From: Clostridia bacterium
GTDB lineage: Bacteria > Bacillota > Clostridia > Oscillospirales > Acutalibacteraceae
Length of the DNA stretch: 64,000 nt
Direction: 5' to 3'
Assembly: GCA_017466365.1 (NCBI GenBank)
Contig: JAFTUG010000009.1
Span: 1 to 64,000 of the forward strand
In this document: piece after piece, positions 8,746 through 18,100 of the stretch
Layout of the letters: every line of letters begins with the position of its first letter
Position numbering within the stretch: position 1 is the first letter of the stretch
Translations under genes and position numbers: made by a program
The notes under the pieces: model-generated
The model's database searches: none
Told to the model about the DNA's origin: nothing
What the model saw: only the letters and a program-made list of their open reading frames with translations

Positions 8746-10053
8746 GCGAATGGCCTCAGCGGAAATCTCGACAAAATCTGGCCCGATATAAAAAACAGCG
8801 CATGGATAGGCGGCGATAAAGAGGGATGGGAAAGAGTTCCCTATTGGCTTGACGGTTTTATTCCGCTTGCATATCTGCTTGAAAATGAAGATATGATTGC
8901 CAGAGCAAAGAAATATATTGATGCAATAATTTCGTTCCGGAAGCCCGACGGCTGGATTTGCCCCTGCAAGGATGAAGAACGAAAAACCTATGACACATGG
9001 GCTGTTCAGCTTATTTCAAAAACTCTGACAGTTTATTATGAATGCTCAAAAGACAAGCAAATTCCCGATGTTATTTACAGAGTTCTCAAAAATTATTATG
9101 AGATGCTCAAAGTGGGCGAAATCACCCTTTTTGATTGGGGAAAGGCAAGATGGTTTGAGTGTTTCATTGCCATTAATTTCACATACAACCGATGCGGCGA
9201 AGAATGGCTCAAGGACCTTGCAAAAATACTGAAAGAACAGGGACTGAATTATAATGAGTCTGTTTCTCTTTGGGAAAGACCGCTTAACCGCTGGAGATTT
9301 GACACTCACATTGTCAACATGGGTATGATGCTTAAGAGCGAAGCGGTTTCGTACGGTATTCTTAACGAGGAATATACCGACAATGCCGAGAAGCTACATG
9401 AAATTCTCAAAAATTATAACGGCACTCCCGTCGGACTTTTCACAGGCGATGAATGCCTTTCGGGTTTGAGCTCCATCCAAGGCACGGAGCTTTGTGCCGT
9501 TGCAGAGCAGATGTATTCATACGAAATTCTCTACGCATGCACGGGCGATAAAAAGTGGGCGGAAAGGCTTGAAATGCTTGCGTTCAATACTCTTCCTGCA
9601 ACTATAAGCGATGACATGTGGACTCATCAGTATGACCAGATGAGCAACCAGGTTGCCTGTGTGAAATTCCCCGGTAAATCGTTATTCAGAACAAACGGCA
9701 GCGAAGCTCATCTTTTCGGTCTGGAGTCTAATTTCGGTTGCTGCACCGCAAATTTCAATCAGGCATGGCCGAAATTCGCTCTTTCGGCATTTATGCATAG
9801 CGACGATACGGTTATCAATGCCGTTCCCGTTCCGTCAGAGCTTAAAGCAGACGGTAAATACATAAAGCTTGAAACAAACTATCCCTTTGAAAACAGCTTC
9901 AAATATACTGTCGAGACAGAAAAAGCCTTCACATTCAAAATCCGCATTCCGTCTTTTGCGGAAAATCTTACCGTTAACGGAAAAGCAGCAAATGCGGAGG
10001 AGCTTTCATTTGAAATTGCGGCAGGCGAAAAGCTTGAAACTCAAATCAGATAA
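8736..10053 (+). pseudogene. GH127 (DUF1680) beta-L-arabinofuranosidase, truncated at both ends
   Basis: The preserved part matches the GH127/DUF1680 family: IQANGLSGNLDKIWPDIKNS, WIGGDKEGWERVPYWLDGFIPLAY, GLFTGDECLSG, and the catalytic-region motif SNFGCCTANFNQAWPKF with the Cys pair expected of the zinc-thiolate site. GH127 enzymes are usually 600 residues or more; only about 435 remain. The first 30-50 residues are replaced by the end of the serine hydrolase. The C-terminal beta domain breaks off after EKLETQIR, where the opposite-strand DUF6061 gene begins. A TTG at 8707 could in principle start translation. Fold and family are secure, but activity is doubtful. Confidence 0.75.
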
Positions 10054-10293
10054 CAAAGTGTAATCCGTATTGTTTCGCAGGTATTCTTCCATCTTGCCGC
10101 TGAGTAGTAATCTGACATAGCTCATAGGCTCGTTGTAGACGAGATAGTCGAGTTCTGATGTTTCGTACATATTGTTTGAATATTCGTTTTCGACTGCATC
10201 GCAGTCGATTGATACCATTGAACCGTCGGTGAGCTTGACTTCAACACAAGCGGTATCAACATTAAATTCACAAGAAATAATGTTATTAATCAT
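10006..10293 (-). CDS. DUF6061-like small protein, possibly with altered C-terminus
   Basis: A protein of 95 residues that I recognise as the DUF6061 type, small proteins of unknown function common in gut Firmicutes and often near mobile elements: MINNIISCEFNVDTACVEVKL, then DCDAVENE and YETSELDYLVYNEPMSYVRLLLSG. A good ribosome binding site (AAAGGAG, 10-base spacer) fixes the start. The last dozen residues (LSFKLFACRNFK) are encoded by the antisense of the GH127 fragment and are probably not native; the family usually ends near NNTDYTLLSD. The gene is therefore likely complete or nearly so, with its stop codon lost at a recombination junction. Confidence 0.55.
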   Translation of the reverse strand: MINNIISCEFNVDTACVEVKLTDGSMVSIDCDAVENEYSNNMYETSELDYLVYNEPMSYVRLLLSGKMEEYLRNNTDYTLLSDLSFKLFACRNFK

Positions 10294-10337
10294 AATCTAA
10301 AAACTCCTTTTATTTGTTAAAAAACGTAGGAAAAGTA

Positions 10338-10645
10338 GAGCCTGAAAACATTGATATATAAGGGATTGGAAGTGCGGTAATTGAGGGGTACGTATAGTTT
10401 GACCTGTAACCCCGATTTTGCGTTTACTTTTTCCACATAATGAATTTTAAGTTGCAAAAATCAAACATATTCGTTACAGTTAAAAATTAACCAAATAGAG
10501 CTTCTGAAACCGTTGTATATCAACGGTCTCAAAGTGCGGTAATTGAGGGGTGCGTATAGTTTGACCTGTTACCCCGATTTTGCGGTTCTATTGTTCCAAT
10601 GGCTAAATTTCAAGTTGTAAAAAATCAGTCGATTTGCAACAGTGA
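10338..10645. repeat. Direct repeat of about 160 bases, two copies
   Basis: Copy 1 begins at 10338 and copy 2 at 10498. A 52-base core (from 10371 and from 10533) differs at only two or three positions and carries a dyad, GGGGT...ACCCC. Copy 2 also has the hairpin CCGTTGTATATCAACGG. The flanks, such as TTTTAAGTTGCAAAAATC, are related but diverged. No reading frame crosses it. Direct repeats of this kind next to small element-associated genes could be recombination sites of a lost mobile element, but I cannot name the element. It fills the 460-base gene-free stretch 10294-10755. Confidence 0.6.
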
Positions 10646-10755
10646 AAAAAGTTTGACATTTTTCCGGAAAAAGTTTAAAATATAAATGCGAGGAAAAATG
10701 TGTTTTTCATAATTAAAAGATCTCCTTTTAAATGTGAAAGGAGCGCAAAACCAAT

Positions 10756-10908
10756 TTGACGTCAGAAAAATCAAACAGCGGTATGGAAATTCCCGATTAC
10801 GCAATTGAAAGAATTGCAAGATGCTTACTTCCGATAATGCAGGAATATTTTGAAAGCGAGGAAGGACAGCGGGAACTCAGGGAATATGAACAGACTGCTG
10901 AAGAATGA
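10756..10908 (+). CDS. Small acidic protein, 50 residues, mobile-element associated type
   Basis: A short gene starting with TTG about 12 bases after AAAGGAG. The product runs from TSEKSNSGMEIPDYAIERIA through RCLLPIMQEYFESEEGQREL to EYEQTAEE, an acidic helical protein without a known domain. From memory, proteins with the pattern (I)P-x-x-AIERxARCLLP-x-I-x-x-(F/Y)(F/Y)ESEEGQ occur beside site-specific recombinase genes in gut Firmicutes; this is recollection, not a search result. A strong terminator follows directly, so it appears to be a discrete transcription unit. Function unknown. An alternative start is the ATG at 10782. Confidence 0.6.
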   Translation: MTSEKSNSGMEIPDYAIERIARCLLPIMQEYFESEEGQRELREYEQTAEE

Positions 10909-10919
10909 GTAAGACAGAT

Positions 10920-10953
10920 GCAGGCGAGACGGAAAGTCCCGCCTGCTTTTTTT
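10920..10953 (+). terminator. Intrinsic terminator of the 50-residue gene
   Basis: GCAGGCG and CGCCTGC arms with an inner GAC/GTC pair, followed by seven T residues. Confidence 0.85.
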
Positions 10954-10984
10954 ACAACCTCAAAATGAAATATCCCGAATAAAA

Positions 10985-11030
10985 ACAAAAAATCCGAACC
11001 CATTGCCGATTGGCATTAAGTTCGGATTTC
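10985..11030 (-). terminator. Intrinsic terminator of the tRNA operon
   Basis: On the minus strand AATCCGAAC pairs with GTTCGGATT, followed by TTTTTG. It lies 8 bases after the CCA end of tRNA-Tyr. Confidence 0.8.
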
Positions 11031-11037
11031 TCCAATG

Positions 11038-11122
<85 letters not shown>

Positions 11123-11131
11123 ATATTAAAT

Positions 11132-11207
11132 TGGAGCTGGTGGACGGACTCGAACCCCCGACCTGCTGATTACAAATCAGCTGCTCTACCAACTGAGCTA
11201 CACCAGC
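11132..11207 (-). tRNA. tRNA-Thr (TGT)
   Basis: Acceptor stem GCTGGTG/CACCAGC, D arm TAGCTCAGTTGGTAGAGCA, anticodon TGT within CTGATTTGTAATCAG, T-loop GGTTCGAGTCC, discriminator T and encoded CCA. It is the first gene of a two-tRNA transcript with tRNA-Tyr. Confidence 0.95.
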
Positions 11208-11237
11208 ATTTTGCTGTGTTCCGTAGAACGCTTGACT

Positions 11238-11266
11238 AATATATCATATATTTTCGATTAAGTCAA
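11238..11266 (-). promoter_or_regulatory. Sigma-A promoter of the tRNA operon
   Basis: TTGACT (11261-11266) and TATATT (11238-11243) on the minus strand with a 17-base spacer, about 30 bases before tRNA-Thr. Confidence 0.8.
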
Positions 11267-11289
11267 GCATTTTTTGAAAAATTTTTGAT

Positions 11290-11330
11290 AATTTTAATAT
11301 CGCAGGGCAGCATGGAGGCTGACCTGCGAT
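11290..11330 (-). terminator. Hairpin after the hypothetical gene, weak terminator
   Basis: ATCGCAGG and CCTGCGAT with an inner CAGC/GCTG stem lie 10 bases after the stop of the gene at 11340. The U-tract (ATTAAAATT) is poor. Confidence 0.5.
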
Positions 11331-11339
11331 TTTCACTCT

Positions 11340-12032
11340 TTATAACGACTCTCTATAATGCACTATCGTCCATATTTCGTCTTTGACCTGAAGCTTTTCA
11401 TCGGTAAGTTCATATACAACAGTAACATCTTCAATAGATGCGCCGTCTTCATTTACATATCTGAATGATAAATTAAAAGCAAAATCTTCTTTCGCTTCCA
11501 ACCTTTCAATATTATCAGGCATACACACAATGGTAAATGTCACTTCGGTATCATAGCTTATCGGCTGAATAAGAACCCTGTCTATTTCGCTGCCCGGAAC
11601 CCAGTGAAAATTTTCAAACGGGTCGTGAACAACGGCTGTATACTCGGTTATCAGGCATTTGCTTTCTTCATAAAAATTCAAGACACCGTAATCACCGATA
11701 TCGGCATAATATGTTTTTGAATTTCCGTTTTTATCGGTGAAAACAAGGTCCATGCAACATCCAATTTTACCTTCCTGAGCCTCAACTTCATCATACTCAG
11801 ACCCATTATACTCAAAAACAAAAATCTGCTCATTACCTTCAACCTTGACTTCAAGAAGATCAATATAGAAATCATCTTTGTTATCGTATTCCCATACGAT
11901 TCCTTTTGATTTATCATAGGGAAAAGCTATTTTATCCTGCTTTCCACCTGTAATATTGGTAAAGAAATTTCCAAAAACTCCCGCTATCAATATAATCGGA
12001 AAAAGAAAAATCATCCATATTGATGCACCCAT
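11340..12032 (-). CDS. N-terminally anchored protein of unknown function
   Basis: A protein of 230 residues. Residues 3-24 (ASIWMIFLFPIILIAGVFGNFF) form one membrane segment, leaving about 200 residues outside the membrane. The external part is rich in beta-strand-like alternation and acidic residues, has a Cys pair (GCCMD), and matches no family I recognise. The start has a strong AAGGGGGG ribosome binding site. It is a single gene followed by a hairpin. It faces the tRNA genes but is not obviously linked to the phosphoesterases upstream. Confidence 0.65.
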   Translation of the reverse strand: MGASIWMIFLFPIILIAGVFGNFFTNITGGKQDKIAFPYDKSKGIVWEYDNKDDFYIDLLEVKVEGNEQIFVFEYNGSEYDEVEAQEGKIGCCMDLVFTDKNGNSKTYYADIGDYGVLNFYEESKCLITEYTAVVHDPFENFHWVPGSEIDRVLIQPISYDTEVTFTIVCMPDNIERLEAKEDFAFNLSFRYVNEDGASIEDVTVVYELTDEKLQVKDEIWTIVHYRESL

Positions 12033-12140
12033 TTAAATCCCCCCTTATTTATTGTTTATTGTAAGTGATTTTTAAACAAAAGTCAATCAACTTTGATTTA
12101 CATAAGTGTAAAGTTCGGTTGAAATTTATGCTTTTTCAGA

Positions 12141-12170
12141 TAAAAAACGGCCTGCATCGCTGCAAGCCGT
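12141..12170 (-). terminator. Intrinsic terminator of the secreted phosphatase gene
   Basis: On the minus strand ACGGC-TTGCA pairs with TGCA-GGCCGT around a GCGA loop, followed by TTTTTT. Confidence 0.8.
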
Positions 12171-12178
12171 CTTTGTTT

Positions 12179-13747
12179 TTAGAATGTACCTTCGTTGATT
12201 ACAACATTAAGAAGCTCGGGAACCATGAAGAGGAACTTGGGAAGCCATTCGCCGAATGCGTAAGCTGCAAGACCGAAGAAGCTGGGGATAACTCCGAGGT
12301 AATATTCAACCTCGCTTGTTGTATTGTCGCCTGTGAAGGTGATTTCGTTCTTGCCTGTTTCCTTTTCAAGAGTAAATTCGTCGATAACGGTGATTATTTC
12401 TTCGCCGTTTGCGCCGGGCTCGTCAGCAAGGATATATGACTTGAAGTTGAGCTTTCCGCCGTCAACGGAGATTGTGTTGAAGCAGCCGCCGATGTTGGTC
12501 TGCTTTGTCTGATCCCAATCTTCGCCGTCCCAGTAGTTGCCGTAGCTGTTCTTCTGGATTGTCATTGCAGCGATGAAATCGGTCTTAAGGAAATGGTTTG
12601 CAAGGAAGGAACGAACTTCGTATCTCTTTGTACCTGCTGTGCCTGCAAGAACGAAAGTTGCACCGTTATCATCAAGCTTGTTGTTGGTGAGGGGCTTTGT
12701 TCTGAGGTACTGATGGTCGTGACCGCTCATTACAAGGTCAACATCGCACTGTGCGAGAACCTTTGTGAGGCTGCTCTGGAGATAGAGAGCATCGGGCCAT
12801 TTGCCGTCCTTGCCGAGTGTGTAGGGTGACTTGTGCATGCAAACGATTTTCCAGTCTGCGTCTGTGCTGTTGAGGTCATTCTTGAGCCACTGAAGCTGTG
12901 CGAATGAAACGGCAAGAAGGTCGTTTGTATTAAGAACGGCAAAGTGAGCGTTGCCGTAATCGAATGAATAGTTAACGCCGTTGAGGTTCTGAACGCTTTC
13001 GGAAGTATCGAGGCAGAACATGTTGTTGAACCAATCCCAAACGCCGAGACCGTCGTGGTTACCTGAAACGGGAACGATTGTTGTGTTGCGGTTGATTTCC
13101 GCAAGAGCCTGATCATAGTAATCCCATTCTTCGTTGGTGCTGTCGTTTGTGAAGTCACCGAGATTTACCATGAATTCAGCTGTGGGCATTGTTCTGAATG
13201 CGGCATTGAGAACATCTGCGCCTGCCTGGAAGTTTTCAAGGCTGCTTGCCTGAATATCTGCAACGGTAATGAAATCAAACTTGCTGTCGCCGTTATCTGT
13301 AACGAATTTACCCCATTCGCTGAACTCTGTGCCGTTGCCGACTCTGAAAGCATAGAGAGCACCTGCGGTAAGACCTGTTACGGTTGCTTTGTGAAGGTAG
13401 TTGCCTTCCCATTCGATAACCTCTGCGTATTCAACCTTTGCATTTGCAGGCAGAATTTCAACAACGCTTGAGGTGTTGGTTTTTGTGTACCATGTGATAC
13501 CCTTGTCTGCGTTTCTGCCGTAAACTGCAACGGAAATGCGGAATGGAGTTGTGTCACCGATTACTGCGGGCTCTGCAATTTCAGCTTCGGTTGCTTCGGC
13601 TGTTTCTTCTGCAGCGGCTGCGTCCTCTGCGATTACTGCAGCTGTGTCCTCTGCGAGTGCTTCATCAGCGGAAACCGAAACGGTTGCAATGCCGAAAACA
13701 AGGGAAATGCTGAGAATAACAGCAATGAGTTTTTTAATGTTAATCAT
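12179..13747 (-). CDS. Secreted purple-acid-phosphatase-like metallophosphoesterase
   Basis: An exported phosphoesterase of 522 residues. Residues 1-27 are a signal peptide ending near SVSADEA, followed by an Ala/Glu-rich linker (about 28-65). Residues of about 65-155 resemble the fibronectin-III-like N-domain of purple acid phosphatases (ISVAVYGRNADKGITWYTKT, VTGLTAGALYAFRVG). The catalytic domain shows ITVADIQ, NLGDFTND, VPVSGNHDG, CMHKSPY and SGHDHQYLRT, covering the metal ligands. The last 45 residues form a hydrophobic and aromatic tail (SFFGLAAYAFGEWLPKFLF) with no LPXTG. It lies 69 bases downstream of another phosphoesterase gene, and the two share one promoter. Confidence 0.88.
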   Translation of the reverse strand: MINIKKLIAVILSISLVFGIATVSVSADEALAEDTAAVIAEDAAAAEETAEATEAEIAEPAVIGDTTPFRISVAVYGRNADKGITWYTKTNTSSVVEILPANAKVEYAEVIEWEGNYLHKATVTGLTAGALYAFRVGNGTEFSEWGKFVTDNGDSKFDFITVADIQASSLENFQAGADVLNAAFRTMPTAEFMVNLGDFTNDSTNEEWDYYDQALAEINRNTTIVPVSGNHDGLGVWDWFNNMFCLDTSESVQNLNGVNYSFDYGNAHFAVLNTNDLLAVSFAQLQWLKNDLNSTDADWKIVCMHKSPYTLGKDGKWPDALYLQSSLTKVLAQCDVDLVMSGHDHQYLRTKPLTNNKLDDNGATFVLAGTAGTKRYEVRSFLANHFLKTDFIAAMTIQKNSYGNYWDGEDWDQTKQTNIGGCFNTISVDGGKLNFKSYILADEPGANGEEIITVIDEFTLEKETGKNEITFTGDNTTSEVEYYLGVIPSFFGLAAYAFGEWLPKFLFMVPELLNVVINEGTF

Positions 13748-13816
13748 TTTTGTTTTCCTTTCAAAACTTAATTTATTGCTTACGGCGGGAGCATGCCCCC
13801 GCCCTGCAAATACAAA

Positions 13817-14809
13817 TTATAATGCTATTTTTGAATCCCATTTTGTGAGCCACTCGCCTGTGCGGCAGTTTCTTGCTCTGAAAAGAATTTCATCGTCATA
13901 AACCTCAACGATGTATGTAAGACCCGAGCCGTTTCCGCCTTCTTCGCCATCCTTGTTTTCAATTGAAAGAGCAGGAACGTTGAAGGAATGGAAGCCTTCA
14001 ATCTTTTCGTAGCTGTACTGGCTGAAGCCTGCGTGAAGGTGACCTGTGATAAGAACAACCGTGCTGTCGTTTGCATGCTTTGCAAGGATTGCCTTGATAT
14101 CGTCGCTCTGGTCGCCTACTGAACCTGCTTCCTTGTTGGTGCCGTTACCCCATGTTGTGGGGAGGTTGTGAGTGAGCTTAAGGGGCTGATGAAGAATAAC
14201 AAATACGGGCTTGCCCTTTTCTGTTGCAAGCTCGTTATCGAGCCATTTAAGCTGTTCGGGGCTGATATATGCCTCTTCAAACTCGGTTCTGTCCGAACCC
14301 ATAACGATGAACTTATAGCCGTTTACATATTCGGAATAAGCAAGCTTTCCTTCTGCGTAAACTCTGCCTTCGATGGTGTCCTCATCGTTGAGTGCATCGA
14401 TAAACTGATAAACACGGCTTGTGCTCTGCTGATAAAGACGGAGTCTGATATCGTGGTTACCGGTTGCCATTATGAATCTTGTATCAATGGGAGCAAGCTC
14501 ATCATAAGCAAGGTCATATTCCTCTGCAAGACCGTTTTCCGCAATATCGCCGATACCGACAATAGCATCAAGTCTTTCGGCGTTGCGAAGGTCAATGCAA
14601 GCTTCCTGAAAATCCTGATATCTGCCGAACATGTAGTTTGAAACCTGCGGGTCGGCAACGGTTGCAAAAACGAGCTTTGCATCGGACTTTGCAGCTTTGA
14701 TAACATCATCCGTTGAAGGAGCAACAACGCCGCCGTTGACGGAATAGATGATTGACATGATGAATGCGAAAAGTTTAAAGAAGATTTGCTGAACTGCGTT
14801 TAAACACAT
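13817..14809 (-). CDS. Metallophosphoesterase with N-terminal membrane segment
   Basis: A calcineurin-like phosphoesterase of 330 residues. The first 27 residues (IFFKLFAFIMSIIYSVNGG) look like a signal peptide or anchor. Motifs in order: FATVADPQVS (D-x-Q in place of D-x-H), VGIGDIAENG, MATGNHDIR, VILHQPL and ITGHLHAGF. The change of His to Gln in the first motif is shared with the neighbouring phosphatase (ADIQ), so it is probably a subfamily trait. Start: GGAGGG, then ATG at 14809. It is the first gene of a two-gene transcript with the PAP-like gene. Confidence 0.85.
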   Translation of the reverse strand: MCLNAVQQIFFKLFAFIMSIIYSVNGGVVAPSTDDVIKAAKSDAKLVFATVADPQVSNYMFGRYQDFQEACIDLRNAERLDAIVGIGDIAENGLAEEYDLAYDELAPIDTRFIMATGNHDIRLRLYQQSTSRVYQFIDALNDEDTIEGRVYAEGKLAYSEYVNGYKFIVMGSDRTEFEEAYISPEQLKWLDNELATEKGKPVFVILHQPLKLTHNLPTTWGNGTNKEAGSVGDQSDDIKAILAKHANDSTVVLITGHLHAGFSQYSYEKIEGFHSFNVPALSIENKDGEEGGNGSGLTYIVEVYDDEILFRARNCRTGEWLTKWDSKIAL

Positions 14810-14842
14810 AATTCATTTCCCTCCAAATAATATATATACAAT

Positions 14843-14871
14843 AAAATACCACTAAAAGGATAAAAAGTCAA
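14843..14871 (-). promoter_or_regulatory. Sigma-A promoter of the phosphoesterase pair
   Basis: TTGACT (14866-14871) and TATTTT (14843-14848) with a 17-base spacer on the minus strand. The stretch 14872-15057 between this and the nifJ promoter shows nothing recognisable. Confidence 0.7.
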
Positions 14872-15057
14872 TAAACAAAACAGCAATATGTGTATGGATC
14901 ACGGCAGATGAGATTAAGTTTTATTCAGTTTATCATCCGGCTGTCAAAGTTTAAAAATCATATTATATCGAAACGATTATGTTCCGTGCAAAGACCAATT
15001 GACAAGATTATACAAATTCTTTGCAAAAAAATACACTAATTTGGATTAAATAAAGGG

Positions 15058-15089
15058 TTTACAAACCGAAAGAAAAGTGTTAGTATAAT
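15058..15089 (+). promoter_or_regulatory. Probable promoter of nifJ
   Basis: TATAAT at 15084-15089 is a perfect -10 box. The best -35 candidate, TTTACA at 15058-15063, has a 20-base spacer, longer than usual, so an activator or another -35 may be involved. The leader is about 60 bases. Confidence 0.45.
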
Positions 15090-15153
15090 TAGCGGTGTAT
15101 TATATTAACCAATTATACTAAATAGGCTTAAAATTTTTAGGAGGAAAAAGACT

Positions 15154-18100
15154 ATGGCTAGAAAAATGAAGACCATGGACGGTAACAACGCCGCTGCATG
15201 GGTGTCATATGCTTTCACAGAAGTTGCAGGCATTTACCCCATCACTCCGTCAAGCCCCATGGCAGACTATGTTGACCAGTGGTCAGCACAGGGCATGAAG
15301 AACATTTTCGGCACAACAGTTAAGGTTGCCGAGATGCAGTCCGAAGCAGGTGCAGCAGGTACCGTTCACGGTTCACTCGCAGCAGGTGCTCTTACCACAA
15401 CTTACACTGCATCGCAGGGTCTTCTTCTTATGATCCCCAACATGTACAAAATCGCAGGTGAGCTTCTTCCCAGCGTTTTCCACGTTTCGGCACGCTGCGT
15501 TGCTTCACATGCTCTTAACATTTTCGGCGACCATTCAGACGTTTATGCTTGCCGTCAGACAGGCTTCGCTATGCTCGCTGAAACAAACACACAGGAAGTT
15601 ATGGACCTCGGTGCTGTTGCACACCTTGCATCAATCAAGGGCAGAGTTCCCTTCATCAACTTCTTTGACGGTTTCCGTACATCCCACGAGCTTCAGAAGA
15701 TTGCTGTTTGGGATTTCGAGGACCTCAAGGAAATGTGCGATATGGACGCTGTTGAGGCTTTCAGAAAGAGAGCTCTCAACCCCGAAAGACCCGTTATGCG
15801 CGGTTCACACGAAAACGGCGACATCTTCTTCCAGCACAGAGAAGCTTGCAACTCCTACTATGATGCTCTTCCCGCTATCGTAGAAGAATACATGGATAAG
15901 GTTAATGCAAAGCTCGGTACAAACTACAAGCTCTTCAACTACTACGGCGCTCCCGATGCAGAGAGAGTTATCATCGCTATGGGTTCAGTTTGCGACGTAG
16001 CAGAAGAAGTTATCGACTATCTTACCGCAAAGGGTGAGAAGGTTGGTCTTGTTAAGGTTCGTCTTTACAGACCCTTCTCAGCTGAAAAGCTCGTTGAAGC
16101 TATCCCCGCAACAGCAAAGAAGATTGCTGTTCTCGACAGAACAAAGGAACCCGGTTCACTCGGCGAACCCCTTTATCTTGATGTTGTTGCCGCTCTTGCT
16201 GCAACAGGCAGAACAGGCGCACAGGTAATCGGCGGCCGTTACGGTCTCGGTTCAAAGGATACTCCTCCCGCAAGCATCTTCGCAGTATATGAAGAGCTCG
16301 CAAAGGATGCTCCCAAGGCACAGTTCACAATGGGTATCAACGATGACGTTACAAACCTTTCTCTTGAAGAGAAGGAAGCTCCCAACACCGCAGCAGAAGG
16401 CACAATCGAGTGCAAGTTCTGGGGTCTCGGCGGCGACGGCACAGTTGGTGCTAACAAAGACTCAATCAAGATCATCGGCGACCATACAGATAAGTACGTT
16501 CAGGCTTACTTCCAGTATGACTCAAAGAAGACCGGCGGTATCACAATTTCTCACCTTCGTTTCGGCGACAGCCCCATCAAGTCCCCCTACTACATCAACA
16601 AGGCAGACTTTGTTGCTTGCCACAACCCCTCATATGTAGAAAAGGGCTATAAGATGGTTAACGATGTTAAGCCCGGCGGCGTATTCCTTATCAACTGCCA
16701 GTGGGATGAAGCAGAGCTTGCTGCAAAGCTTCCCGCAGAAGCAAAGAGATACATCGCAAAGAACAATGTTCAGCTTTACACAGTTAATGCTATCGACCTT
16801 GCTGCACAGATCGGTCTCGGCAAGAGAACAAACACCGTTCTTCAGTCCGCTTTCTTCTCACTTTCAAAGGTTCTTCCCGCAGAGGAAGCAATCGGCTACA
16901 TGAAGGAAAAAGCACAGAAGTTTATGAAGAAGGGTAAGGAAATCGTTGAAATGAACGAAAAGGCTATTGACGCAGGTGCAACAGCTTACGTTAAGATCAA
17001 CGTTCCCGCAGAATGGGCAGATGCAGCTGACGATGCAGCTCCCGCAGCATCAAAGGGTGCAGAAAAGCTCGTTAAGATGGTTGACGGCATTATGAAGCCC
17101 GTTGGCCTTATGAACGGTGACGCACTTCCCGTTTCAGCATTTGTTGACCATGCTGACGGTACTTTCGAGCAGGGCGCTTCCGCTTACGAAAAGAGAGGCG
17201 TTGCAGTTATGGTTCCCGCATGGGACGGCTCAACCTGCGCACAGTGCAACAAGTGCTCCTATGTTTGCCCCCACGCAACAATCAGACCCTATGCTCTTAC
17301 AGCTGAAGAAGCAGCTGCTGCTCCCTCCAACGCAATCATCGTTGACAAGAAGGGTAAGGGCAAGGATTCATATAAGTACTCACTCGCAGTTTCACCCCTC
17401 GATTGTATGGGATGCGGCGTTTGCGTAGGCGTATGCCCCACAAACTCCCTCAAGATGGTTTCAAGAGAAAGCCAGGACGATATGCAGCCCGTATTCGATT
17501 ACATGGTTGAAAACGTAACAGTTAAGGCTGACCTTGCTGACAACACCGTTATCGGCAGCCAGTACAAGACTCCTCTCCTTGAGTTCTCCGGCTCATGCGC
17601 AGGCTGTGCAGAAACAGCTTATGCACGCCTTATCACTCAGATGTTCGGCGACAGAATGTACATCTCCAATGCTACAGGCTGTTCATCAATCTGGGGCGGT
17701 CCCGCAGCAACATCACCCTACACAGTTAACAAGAAGGGCTACGGTCCTGCATGGGCTAACTCCCTCTTTGAAGATAACGCAGAGCACGGCTTCGGTATGT
17801 ACCTTGGTCAGAATGCTATCCGCAATGCTCTCATCGCTAAGGTTGAAGCAGTTGCAGCAGCAGAATGTGCAACAGAAGAAATCAAGGCAGCAGCTAACGC
17901 TTATCTTGAAACAGTTAACGACGGTGCAAAGAACGGCGCAGCTACAGAAGCTCTCGTTGCAGCTCTTGAAGGCTGTGATTGTGACACCTGCAAGGAAATC
18001 CTTGCAAGCAAGGAATATCTTGCCAAGAAGTCAGTTTGGATCTTCGGCGGCGACGGCTGGGCATACGATATCGGCTTCGGCGGCGTTGACCATGTTCTTG

